Positions 27,503-34,468 of a stretch of DNA of 34,468 nt are shown here, piece after piece (the first letter of the stretch is position 1; every line of letters begins with the position of its first letter). Below the pieces are notes generated by a model. It was not told the DNA's origin, searched no databases, and worked only from the letters and a program-made list of their open reading frames with translations. The DNA is from an uncultured Erysipelotrichaceae bacterium (GTDB lineage: Bacteria; Bacillota_I; Bacilli_A; Erysipelotrichales; Erysipelotrichaceae): assembly GCA_902766005.1 (NCBI GenBank), contig CACXCB010000153.1, positions 1-34,468 on the forward strand, read 5' to 3'. The translations under genes were made by a program, and so were the position numbers.

Positions 27503-28615
27503 ATGGAAAAAGAATTAAAAGCATTAAAGATTTGGAGAATTGTCGCCATTGCGGCAATCTGTCTCTGTGTCATTCTCGGCGGCATGCTGATGAGAAGCGG
27601 TACAGGCGCATCTCAGGCAGAAGAAGCTTCTGCTGAGGTTGTAGATGGGGAAACGGCTTTGTCTTTATGGACACAGGATTCCGAGGCAAAACAGCAGATG
27701 ATTTCCTATATGGAATCGATCACGGATGAAGACAGTGCCGATTTTATTCCGGTGGAAAACCGTATTGCGGTATTTGATCTGGACGGTACGTTGTTTTGTG
27801 AAACCGATCCGAACTATTTTGACTATACATTGCTTGTCCATCGTGTTCTGGAAGATCCGGATTATATAAATAAAGCGTCCGATTTTGAAAAAGAAACAGC
27901 ACAAAAGATTGTTACATTGAATGAAACAGGGAAGGCAGCCGAAGGGCTGGAAGTTGACCATGGCAAAGCCATTGCGTCTTCGTTTGCAGGCATGACTGTA
28001 GAAGAGTTTAACGCTTATATTCAGGAATTCAAGAAACTGCCAATGCCTAGTTATGAAGGCATGACAAGAGGAGAAGGCTGGTATAAGCCAATGCTGGAAA
28101 TCGTGAATTATCTGCAGGCCAATGACTTTCAGGTGTATGTGGTCAGCGGTACCGATCGCTTCATCGTTCGCGGCATTGTAGACAACTCACCGTTAAATGT
28201 TCCCAATTCACAAATTATCGGTTCCGACGAACAGCTTGTTGCGACAGATCAGGGAGATACCGATGGCTTGAACTATGTTTACGACGATGATGACAAAGTC
28301 GTTCTTTCAGGAGATTTTCTGATCAAGAACCTGAAGATGAACAAGGTAACCGTGATTATGCAGGAAATCGGCATTCAGCCTGTGCTATCTTTCGGCAACA
28401 GCACCGGTGATGCCAGCATGGCGGAATACGTCACCAGCAATAATCCTTATAAGAGCTTAGCGTTCATGCTTTGCTGTGATGATGTGGAAAGGGAAAACGG
28501 AAATGAATCCAAGGCACAGAAGATGTTTGATCTCTGTGAAGAGTTTGACTGGGTGCCGGTATCCATGAAAAATGACTGGACTACAATTTACGGTGAATCC
28601 GTTGTAAAGAAATGA
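27503..28615 (+). CDS. membrane-anchored HAD-superfamily phosphatase-like protein
   Basis: 370 residues, start ATG with GAGGGG six bases upstream. One N-terminal hydrophobic segment (about residues 10-30) acts as signal anchor or signal peptide, so the catalytic domain is probably outside. HAD motifs: FDLDGT with nucleophile Asp92 and Asp94, VVSGT with Ser215, and GNSTGD (298-303) with the late acidic residue, all intact. A large cap of about 100 residues sits between motifs I and II. Likely a secreted or surface phosphatase acting on an unknown phospho-substrate. It shares a transcript with the AIM24-family gene, whose SD overlaps this stop codon. Confidence 0.85.
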   Translation: MEKELKALKIWRIVAIAAICLCVILGGMLMRSGTGASQAEEASAEVVDGETALSLWTQDSEAKQQMISYMESITDEDSADFIPVENRIAVFDLDGTLFCETDPNYFDYTLLVHRVLEDPDYINKASDFEKETAQKIVTLNETGKAAEGLEVDHGKAIASSFAGMTVEEFNAYIQEFKKLPMPSYEGMTRGEGWYKPMLEIVNYLQANDFQVYVVSGTDRFIVRGIVDNSPLNVPNSQIIGSDEQLVATDQGDTDGLNYVYDDDDKVVLSGDFLIKNLKMNKVTVIMQEIGIQPVLSFGNSTGDASMAEYVTSNNPYKSLAFMLCCDDVERENGNESKAQKMFDLCEEFDWVPVSMKNDWTTIYGESVVKK

Positions 28616-28622
28616 GGTAAAT

Positions 28623-29303
28623 ATGAAGTACGAAATTAATGGACAGCCTTTTACGGTATTAACCCTTCAAATGGAACGTGGAGAATCCATCAAATGCCAG
28701 AGCGGTGCCATGGCATGGATGAGCCCGGGTATTCAGATGGAGACAAAGACAGGTGGCTTTGGAGGCATGTTCAAAAAGATGATTGTCGGCGAATCTTTGG
28801 CATTGAACCATTACAATGCACTGGCGGCAGGAGAGCTGACTCTTGCAAAACACAGCCCGGGTGACATTCTTGCCTTCAATATCGGAGAAATGCCGATCAT
28901 TGCCCAGAAGACTTCCTTCTTGGCTTCTACGGAAAATGTCGAGATGGAAATCTATTTGCAGAAAAAAGGCATGGTAGGCTTCTTTGGCGGTGAGGGATTT
29001 CTGATGCAGAAATACACCGGCAATGGCTATGCATGGCTTGAAATCGACGGTGCATGCCAGGTAAGAACACTTGCTGCAGGTGAACAGCTGATCGTTGATA
29101 CGGGGTATGTTGCAGCAATGGAAGCAACATGTAAAATGGATATTCAGCAGGTAAAAGGTTTAAGCAATATTGTTCTCGGCGGGGAAGGGCTGTTTAATAC
29201 GGTTGTTACCGGACCGGGCAAAGTATGGCTGCAGACAATGCCTGTCTCAAATCTTGCCATGAGCCTGTATGCGCATATGCCGCATCCGACATCATCCAAT
29301 TAA
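28623..29303 (+). CDS. AIM24/TIGR00266-family protein
   Basis: 226 residues; ATG seven bases after the HAD stop, with GAGGT overlapping that stop, so the pair is coupled. The all-beta fold family markers are visible: a SGAMAWMSPGI block near the start, a Gly/Phe-rich GGFGGMFKKM loop, FFGGEGFLMQKYTG, and GEQLIVDTGYVAAME. It has no membrane helix or signal peptide. Bacterial members have unknown function, while the yeast homologue Aim24 is mitochondrial. Ends in a strong terminator. Confidence 0.85.
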   Translation: MKYEINGQPFTVLTLQMERGESIKCQSGAMAWMSPGIQMETKTGGFGGMFKKMIVGESLALNHYNALAAGELTLAKHSPGDILAFNIGEMPIIAQKTSFLASTENVEMEIYLQKKGMVGFFGGEGFLMQKYTGNGYAWLEIDGACQVRTLAAGEQLIVDTGYVAAMEATCKMDIQQVKGLSNIVLGGEGLFNTVVTGPGKVWLQTMPVSNLAMSLYAHMPHPTSSN

Positions 29304-29310
29304 TTCATGA

Positions 29311-29338
29311 AAGATGCCTTACCCAGGCATCTTTTTCT
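29311..29338 (+). terminator. intrinsic terminator of the HAD/AIM24 genes
   Basis: AAGATGCCT (29311-29319) pairs perfectly with AGGCATCTT (29325-29333), then TTTC. Confidence 0.9.
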
Positions 29339-29351
29339 ATAGGTGCAGTTG

Positions 29352-29360
29352 TGGTATACT
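29352..29360 (+). promoter_or_regulatory. extended -10 promoter of the 157-residue gene
   Basis: TGGTATACT: TGn plus TATACT (29355-29360), 29 bases before the start codon at 29390. Confidence 0.5.
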
Positions 29361-29389
29361 TTTTGCGATATCAAAATGAAGGAGAACTT

Positions 29390-29863
29390 ATGCCAACAGC
29401 AGCTTTAAATCAAAAATATCTGCTTTCCTATACAGATGATTTTTATGTTCTTGATGAAAATGAGCTGAAACAATTGAATATTCTCAATGATGCTCCGGGT
29501 GTTTGTCTCAGGGATGCACAAAGGCATATCATGATTACGGCTGCCTGGAAACAGATCGGCGGTTTTGCGGCAATGATGCTGAATGAGAAGGATTTGACCA
29601 AAAATGCCGAAGAAGCAATCCGCAAGGCAAATAAGCCGTATCAGTACCATTTTGACGGATTATGCCAGATGAATGCTGCAGGGAAGAAGGCGGATGGTTT
29701 TCGGTACGGCTATCATGTACAGGATACGGATATGACCGGTATCTGCTGCAACGTCAAGGACGGAAAGACGATCTATTATTTCTATCTGTATGTCAGAAAG
29801 GAAAATGAAGAGGAAGGCGTTCGGGTTTTCAGCGAAATACTGGAAACGATGAAGACCCTCTGA
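29390..29863 (+). CDS. uncharacterised 157-residue cytosolic protein
   Basis: Start ATG 29390 with AAGGAGAA seven or so bases upstream; the open frame extends further upstream through the preceding terminator but without a start signal. I do not recognise a family. The protein has no signal peptide or membrane helix. It starts MPTAALNQKYLLSYTDDFYV, has mixed alpha/beta character, a GLCQMNAAGKKADGFRYGY stretch, two adjacent Cys (ICCNV), and ends in a helix (FSEILETMKTL). This resembles the length and layout of small PsbP-like or YjbA-type single-domain proteins but with no firm match. Monocistronic by its flanking signals. Confidence 0.65.
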   Translation: MPTAALNQKYLLSYTDDFYVLDENELKQLNILNDAPGVCLRDAQRHIMITAAWKQIGGFAAMMLNEKDLTKNAEEAIRKANKPYQYHFDGLCQMNAAGKKADGFRYGYHVQDTDMTGICCNVKDGKTIYYFYLYVRKENEEEGVRVFSEILETMKTL

Positions 29864-29904
29864 CTTGTTTCAAAGAAAATTCATATTTTCCAAAGATAAA
29901 ATCA

Positions 29905-29933
29905 TGGATAATCAGAATAGATTGTTGTAGAAT
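29905..29933 (+). promoter_or_regulatory. promoter of the second SGNH gene
   Basis: TGGATA (29905-29910), 17-base spacer, TAGAAT (29928-29933). The start codon is only 12 bases after the -10. Confidence 0.5.
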
Positions 29934-29945
29934 AAATGTTGCTTT

Positions 29946-31247
29946 ATGGAAGAAGAGAACAAGAAGGAAAACTGGCTGACAGGAAACAAATATACAAAGT
30001 TCCAAAAGGGATGGATCATCGGACTTTTGGTTCTTTTGTGTTTTTCTGTCATTATGACGCTGATTCAGGGCATTCGCATCATGAATCGCAAAGATCAGCC
30101 CGAACAGGTTGTTGAAAAAACACCCGAGCCTGAAAAACTGGATGATCTGCAGGAAACGCCGGAAACCGTACTTGTCAAAGAACAGACGGAGACCGTTTTG
30201 CAGATGACAGAACCTGCCGGAAGGGAGTATCTTGATGAAACACTGTTTCTGGGAGATTCCAATACCGTTAGGTTTATGTATTTTGTAGACGAGGATGGCA
30301 AAACATATACATCTACACAGAATACAATTGCTGTTGTCGGTATGGGTGTGGGTGCCATGGACTCGCTTGAATGCATGCAGTTTTCCAGCGGTACATATAC
30401 GATGGTTGGTGCTGTCAGACTGATGCAGCCAAGAAGAATTATCGTTACCATGGGAACAAACAACCTGCATGGCATCAGCACAAATACGAAGACTTTTATC
30501 GAAACATACACAGACAGGCTGAAAAAGATACAGAATGCTTATGCATATGCAGATATCATCGTCAATGCCATTCCGCCGGTAACAGAAAACTGTACCTATG
30601 AAAATGTGTATATTGAACAGATCAACGCCTATAACAGGGCTTTGATGAAGATGTGCGATGACAATCACTGGAAGTTTTTGAATTCCATTGAGGATCTGGT
30701 GAATGAAGACGGTTACGCTGTACCTTCCTATATGTCAGCCGATGGACTGCATCTGAGTGAAGACGGCATGCGCGTGCTGTTTAACTATATCAAAAACCAT
30801 GCCTGGAATAACGAGGATAAGAGACCTAAACCGCTGAAAGATATTCCTGAGATTATCGGACCGCTCACAAATCTATACCAGAGAGATCCTTTGTCAAATG
30901 AGGAATATCAGCCTGAAGTCCTTGATCCTTCTCTGGAAGTAACGGTAACACCTGAGCCTGTCAAGGAAGAAACAGAAGAGAAAACCGAAGAAGAAGTTCA
31001 GGAAGAAGAAACCACAAAACAGGAAGCGCAAACACCTGCACCTGAAAAAGAAGCTGAAGCAGCTCCGGAAGTGACGGAAGAAACGCCTCAGGAAGAAGCA
31101 CAGGTAACTGAAGAGACACCGGCCCAAACGCCTGAGGATACGTCATCCCAGGAGGAAGCACCTGCTGAAGAACAGAGCGAACCGGTTCAGGAGGAACCTG
31201 CTCCGGTTGAAGAAACAACAGATAACAGCGAACAGGAAGAAGGATAA
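29946..31247 (+). CDS. membrane-anchored SGNH hydrolase with acidic C-terminal tail
   Basis: 433 residues. No SD precedes the ATG (GTTGCTTT) and the promoter is very close, so it may be leaderless. The membrane helix is at about residues 24-45, N-terminus inside. A Pro/Glu spacer leads to the SGNH domain: FLGDSNTVR with Ser105, VTMGTNNLHG, and DGLHLS with Asp266 and His269. The last 110 or so residues are a low-complexity Glu/Pro/Thr/Gln tail with no sortase motif. Likely an extracellular esterase or acetyl-transfer enzyme of the cell envelope. It has the same three blocks as the lipoprotein at 10095 but a different anchor. Its terminator overlaps the stop codon. Confidence 0.85.
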   Translation: MEEENKKENWLTGNKYTKFQKGWIIGLLVLLCFSVIMTLIQGIRIMNRKDQPEQVVEKTPEPEKLDDLQETPETVLVKEQTETVLQMTEPAGREYLDETLFLGDSNTVRFMYFVDEDGKTYTSTQNTIAVVGMGVGAMDSLECMQFSSGTYTMVGAVRLMQPRRIIVTMGTNNLHGISTNTKTFIETYTDRLKKIQNAYAYADIIVNAIPPVTENCTYENVYIEQINAYNRALMKMCDDNHWKFLNSIEDLVNEDGYAVPSYMSADGLHLSEDGMRVLFNYIKNHAWNNEDKRPKPLKDIPEIIGPLTNLYQRDPLSNEEYQPEVLDPSLEVTVTPEPVKEETEEKTEEEVQEEETTKQEAQTPAPEKEAEAAPEVTEETPQEEAQVTEETPAQTPEDTSSQEEAPAEEQSEPVQEEPAPVEETTDNSEQEEG

Positions 31248-31264
31248 ATTCCTTCTTTTCTTGT
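31237..31264 (+). terminator. intrinsic terminator overlapping the SGNH stop codon
   Basis: AAGAAGGA (31237-31244) pairs perfectly with TCCTTCTT (31250-31257); the TAA stop (31245-31247) is in the loop. TTTCTTG follows. Confidence 0.75.
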
Positions 31265-31275
31265 CTTACAGAATG

Positions 31276-31281
31276 TATAAT
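31276..31281 (+). promoter_or_regulatory. -10 box of the flavoprotein operon
   Basis: Perfect TATAAT 34 bases before the first start; -35 position TTCTTT (31253-31258) is weak and lies in the preceding terminator. Confidence 0.5.
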
Positions 31282-31315
31282 ATTGCATGGAGATGTGAAG
31301 TGGGGGTAAATCAAT

Positions 31316-32737
31316 ATGTATGATGTAATTATCATAGGAGGCGGTATTACCGGCACAATGCTTGCGTATAAACTGGCCCGCTATGATTTAAAGGTTGCTT
31401 TACTGGAAAAAGAAAATGATATTGCAGACGGAGCAACGATGGCAAATTCTGCTATTGTCCATACCGGATATGATCCTGAAGAAGGTACGCTGAAAGGCAT
31501 GCTGAATGTCAAGGGTGCCAACCAGTATGGCAAAATCTGCAAGGACCTTGATTGTGAGTATAAAGTGATCGGTGCCTATATTGCTGCATGCTCAGAAGCA
31601 GAGGAAAAGCATCTGGATGTATTAGCCGCACGTGCTGAAAAAAGAGATATTCCGTATCGGTATATGACGCGTGATGAAGCAATTGCATCTGAGCCGAATC
31701 TTTCCGACAGTGTGACGAAGGTGCTTTCCTTTCCGACAACTGCCGTCATTCATCCTTGGGAAGTGGCTGAAGCCTGCATGGAATGCGCCATCAACAATGG
31801 AACGGAACTATATCTGAATGCACCGGTTACCGGTATCGAAAAAACAGAAAACGGATACAAAGTGCTTGCAGGGGACAAGTCTTTTGAGACAAAATATGTC
31901 GTCAATGCAGCCGGTGTCCATGCTGCAGATATTTATGCATTGATTTCCGATCATACTCTTTTCCATACAGTGGCTAAAAGAGGGGAATACTATGTTCTGG
32001 AAGAAAACCTGAACTTTGTGGATCATATCATTTTTCCTGTTCCATCCGATAAGGGAAAAGGGGTTCTGGCAGTACCTACGGTGCATGGTAATGTGCTGAT
32101 CGGGCCTGACAGCAGTGTGATTGCAGATCCTGATGATAACGGCAATTCTACACAAGGCCTTTCGTATGTCAGAGAGAATATTTTTAAAACAATGAAAAAT
32201 GTTCCGCTGAACCGATCCATTCGCAATTTTGCCGGTGTAAGACCGTCGACGGATCAGAAGGATTTTATCATTGAGGAATCCCTGCCGTATTTCATCAATG
32301 CCGCAAGCATTGAATCACCGGGTCTTGCTTCTGCTCCTGCAATTGCCGATTACATCATTGAAATCATGCAGATGCATGGAATATTTACAGAAAAAACAGA
32401 TTACAACCTGACCAGAAAGGCACCTGTCCGTTTGAAGAACCTGACAGATGAAGAGAAAAATGAACTGATTAAAAACAATCCTGCCTATGGAAAAATGATA
32501 TGCAGGTGCGAACAGATCAGTGAAGGCGAAATCATCGACTGCATCCATAAACCATGCGGCGCAAGATCCATCAAGGGTGTTAAAAAGAGGCTCCGTCCGG
32601 GTATGGGAAGATGCCAGGGTGGCTTTTGTGAACCGCGTGTTCTTGAAATATTAGCAAGAGAACTGCATATTTCACCGTTGGAAGTGGTATTGGATTCACC
32701 GGAATCAAGAATCCTGGAAAGTGAGAATCGGGCATGA
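31316..32737 (+). CDS. GlpA-like FAD-dependent oxidoreductase with BFD-type [2Fe-2S] domain
   Basis: 473 residues, SD GGGGGT (31302-31307). The N-terminal dinucleotide fold GGGITG (residues 8-13) and DAO-type FAD domain extend to about residue 370, with an FAGVRPSTDQKDF block typical of glycerol-3-phosphate dehydrogenase and L-2-hydroxyglutarate oxidase relatives. The C-terminal BFD-like Fe-S domain has Cys396, Cys398, Cys433 and Cys438 (CRC, CQGGFC). Together with the next two genes it matches the conserved Bacillota trio often linked to anaerobic glycerol-3-phosphate oxidation. The substrate is inferred, since no glpK or glpF is in view. Overlaps the next gene as ATGA. Confidence 0.85.
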   Translation: MYDVIIIGGGITGTMLAYKLARYDLKVALLEKENDIADGATMANSAIVHTGYDPEEGTLKGMLNVKGANQYGKICKDLDCEYKVIGAYIAACSEAEEKHLDVLAARAEKRDIPYRYMTRDEAIASEPNLSDSVTKVLSFPTTAVIHPWEVAEACMECAINNGTELYLNAPVTGIEKTENGYKVLAGDKSFETKYVVNAAGVHAADIYALISDHTLFHTVAKRGEYYVLEENLNFVDHIIFPVPSDKGKGVLAVPTVHGNVLIGPDSSVIADPDDNGNSTQGLSYVRENIFKTMKNVPLNRSIRNFAGVRPSTDQKDFIIEESLPYFINAASIESPGLASAPAIADYIIEIMQMHGIFTEKTDYNLTRKAPVRLKNLTDEEKNELIKNNPAYGKMICRCEQISEGEIIDCIHKPCGARSIKGVKKRLRPGMGRCQGGFCEPRVLEILARELHISPLEVVLDSPESRILESENRA

Positions 32738-33993
32738 GACACGTAGATGCTGTCATTATCGGCGGGGGAAGTGCAGGATTGTCTGCTGCCGTCACATTAA
32801 AAAAAGAAGGAATTGATGATGTGCTTGTTCTGGAAAAAGACGGGGAACCGGGCGGAATCCTGGAACAGTGCATTCATAACGGATTTGGTTTGCAGACTTT
32901 CAAGGAACAGCTTTCCGGACCTGCTTATGCCGAACGTTATATCAACATGGCAAAAGAGCAGAATGTCAAGATCCTTTGCAATGCCATGGTAACCCGTCTG
33001 CATCCGGATAAAACACTTGAATATGTGCATCCGGAAGAGGGTGTTGTGCAGTTACAAGCTGATGTGATTATTTTAGCCGTAGGCTGTTACGAAAGACCAA
33101 GAGGTGCAATCAATATCATGGGAACCCGTCCTGCAGGCATTTATACTGCAGGTCAGGCACAGAGATATTTGAATATCGATGGATATCTGGTAGGAAAGAA
33201 GGTGTTTATCCTCGGTTCTGGCGATATCGGCCTGATCATGGCCAGAAGAATGACGCTTGAAGGGGCAAAGGTATACGGTGTAGCCGAAATTATGCCGTAT
33301 TCCAATGGCTTGCCAAGAAATATCAAGCAATGTCTCGAGGATTTTGATATTCCTCTCTTCTTAAGCCATACCGTGACAAAGGCGTATGGTAAAGACCGTC
33401 TTGAGAAGATAGAGGTCATGAAAGTGGATGATCACAGAAACCCGATACCGGGAAGCGAGATATACTTTGATGTGGATACATTATTGTTATCGGTAGGCTT
33501 GATTCCGGAAAATCATCTTGGTGATGAAGCAGGCATTCTGATGGATCCTGTCACAAAAGGACCTATTGTTGATGATGCATATATGACAAGCATCGATGGC
33601 ATATTCGCCTGCGGTAACGGTTTGCATGTACATGATCTGGTGGATTTTGTTTCCCTGCAGGCAGAAAGAGCTGCCAAGGGAGCTGCAGGATATCTGAAGG
33701 ATCATAAAGACAGAGGTGTAAAACTGCGTGTCAATAACGGCAATCTTGTCAGTTATTGTGTTCCTTCTTTCGTGCATCCTGCAGATGCAAGAGATCATGT
33801 TGAGATTTTCTTCCGTGTCAGAAAGCCGATGGACAAGGCAACGCTTTACATTAAAGACGGGGATACTGTCTTAAAGACATTTAAGAAAGTGAAACTTATG
33901 CCGAGCGAAATGGAAAGAGCAATGCTCACAAAGCAGATGATTGCCGGCCTCAAAGAAGGGGTTGTTATTGAAATACAGGAGGAGGAAGCATGA
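32734..33993 (+). CDS. NAD(P)/FAD-dependent oxidoreductase, partner of the GlpA-like protein
   Basis: 419 residues, ATG overlapping the previous stop by four bases. Two nucleotide folds: GGGSAGLSAA near the N-terminus for FAD and LGSGDIGLIMA at about residue 160 for NAD(P). A GIFACGNGLHVHDLVD block marks the second FAD contact. It belongs to the pyridine nucleotide-disulfide oxidoreductase group, but no CxxxxC redox disulfide is seen. In the trio it probably passes electrons between the GlpA-like flavoprotein and NAD(H) or another carrier. Overlaps the DUF1667 gene as ATGA, so the three products are made in step. Confidence 0.87.
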   Translation: MRHVDAVIIGGGSAGLSAAVTLKKEGIDDVLVLEKDGEPGGILEQCIHNGFGLQTFKEQLSGPAYAERYINMAKEQNVKILCNAMVTRLHPDKTLEYVHPEEGVVQLQADVIILAVGCYERPRGAINIMGTRPAGIYTAGQAQRYLNIDGYLVGKKVFILGSGDIGLIMARRMTLEGAKVYGVAEIMPYSNGLPRNIKQCLEDFDIPLFLSHTVTKAYGKDRLEKIEVMKVDDHRNPIPGSEIYFDVDTLLLSVGLIPENHLGDEAGILMDPVTKGPIVDDAYMTSIDGIFACGNGLHVHDLVDFVSLQAERAAKGAAGYLKDHKDRGVKLRVNNGNLVSYCVPSFVHPADARDHVEIFFRVRKPMDKATLYIKDGDTVLKTFKKVKLMPSEMERAMLTKQMIAGLKEGVVIEIQEEEA

Positions 33994-34355
33994 TCAAGGA
34001 ACTGATTTGTGTCAACTGTCCGATGGGATGCAGACTGCATGTGGAGATGGAAGGCAAACAGATCCTTTCCATTACCGGTAACAGCTGTCCTAGGGGAAAG
34101 GCATATGCCGAACAGGAATGCATTCGTCCGGAAAGAATCCTGACCACTACTGTCAGAATTCTGAACGGTACGCATCGTGTCCTTCCGGTGATTACCGATA
34201 AAGCCATTCCTCTTGATCAGATGATGGAGGCAATGGAAGAGGCAAGAAAAGTTTCCCTGCAAGCACCTGTCAAAGACGGGGATATCATCATTGCTCATAT
34301 TCTCGGAACCGATGCAAATCTTATTGCATCACGTTCCATGGATAAAGCTGCATAA
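33990..34355 (+). CDS. DUF1667 Fe-S protein
   Basis: 121 residues with SD GGAGGAGG directly upstream. The N-terminus holds Cys7, Cys10, Cys14 and Cys33 (ICVNCPMGC, NSCPRG), spaced like the [4Fe-4S] site at the start of molybdopterin oxidoreductases, with a further Cys44. The rest (RILTTTVRI, PVKDGDII) fits DUF1667, which is regularly encoded after GlpA-like and NAD/FAD oxidoreductase genes. Probable role: small Fe-S electron-transfer subunit of that complex. Last gene of the operon. Confidence 0.9.
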   Translation: MIKELICVNCPMGCRLHVEMEGKQILSITGNSCPRGKAYAEQECIRPERILTTTVRILNGTHRVLPVITDKAIPLDQMMEAMEEARKVSLQAPVKDGDIIIAHILGTDANLIASRSMDKAA

Positions 34356-34380
34356 AAAAACAAGGCTGATCTAAACTGGT

Positions 34381-34438
34381 CCCCGTAAGACGTACAGAAC
34401 CATGACAGTTCTGAAGGTCCTTACGGGGCCTTTTTCTT
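34381..34438 (+). terminator. strong terminator or attenuator hairpin after the DUF1667 gene
   Basis: CCCCGTAAG (34381-34389) pairs perfectly with CTTACGGGG (34420-34428); inside, CAGAAC (34395-34400) pairs with GTTCTG (34408-34413). TTTTTCTTT follows. Only about 30 bases remain before the window end, where GGAGG (34458-34462) looks like the SD of a gene starting just outside. Confidence 0.85.
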
Positions 34439-34468
34439 TCCGGGAAAGAGGCCATATGGAGGAATACA

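Noticed and set aside
30894..31127. Antisense frame rich in Phe and Arg opposite the SGNH acidic tail
   Set aside because: It is the complement of the repetitive GAA/GAG codons of the tail, not a gene.

Overview
The window looks like chromosomal core DNA of a low-to-moderate GC member of the Bacillota, most likely a gut-type Erysipelotrichia or close relative. This is inferred from gene content and not from a marker gene: an RNase J paralogue, FtsK/SpoIIIE, ScpAB, a T-box in front of leuS, an OmpR/histidine kinase pair, BspA-type leucine-rich repeats, clostripain-type lipoproteins and a DUF1667 flavoprotein operon. TGA is used as a normal stop. Genes are tightly packed, with ATGA overlaps, strong Shine-Dalgarno sites and intrinsic terminators. 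No insertion sequence, phage gene, CRISPR array or rRNA was seen.

Layout. 1-4166: a 5'-truncated RNase J-family gene with a decayed metal site, then ftsK ten bases later. 4189-4479: a small FeoB-associated-type Cys-rich membrane protein with its own promoter and terminator. 4529-5990: ffh. 6015-8714: a leucine T-box (CTC specifier) controlling leuS. 8714-12635: a run of scpA, scpB, an SGNH lipoprotein, a DUF4358-type lipoprotein and purB. 12636-14362: a structured leader and an ABC-F ATPase. 14360-16456 (minus): purA then cutC. 16508-17405: an Mrp/NBP35 ATPase. 17429-19580: response regulator and sensor kinase, followed directly by two large surface lipoproteins: a transglutaminase-like enzyme and a 1472-residue clostripain-family protein with two LRR blocks (to 25365).

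25368-25762: a rubredoxin on the minus strand and tRNA-Ser(GGA). 25907-27446: a PreA-like flavoprotein carrying an extra N-terminal Cys-rich domain. 27448-31264: a membrane-anchored HAD phosphatase-like protein, an AIM24-family protein, a small unrecognised protein, and a membrane-anchored SGNH protein with a long acidic tail. 31276-34438: a three-gene flavoprotein operon (GlpA-like with a BFD-type Fe-S domain, an NAD/FAD oxidoreductase, and DUF1667) ending in a very strong hairpin just before the Shine-Dalgarno of the next gene, which starts beyond the window.

How they fit together. Most genes are housekeeping (RNA decay, chromosome segregation, SRP, Leu-tRNA charging, AMP synthesis). The parts most worth follow-up are the two-component system plus transglutaminase plus clostripain/LRR surface island, the ABC-F leader that can form competing hairpins, the PreA fusion, the decayed RNase J site, and two genes that seem to have almost no 5' leader. 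All functions are assigned by reading motifs in the translated sequence; no database search was run.
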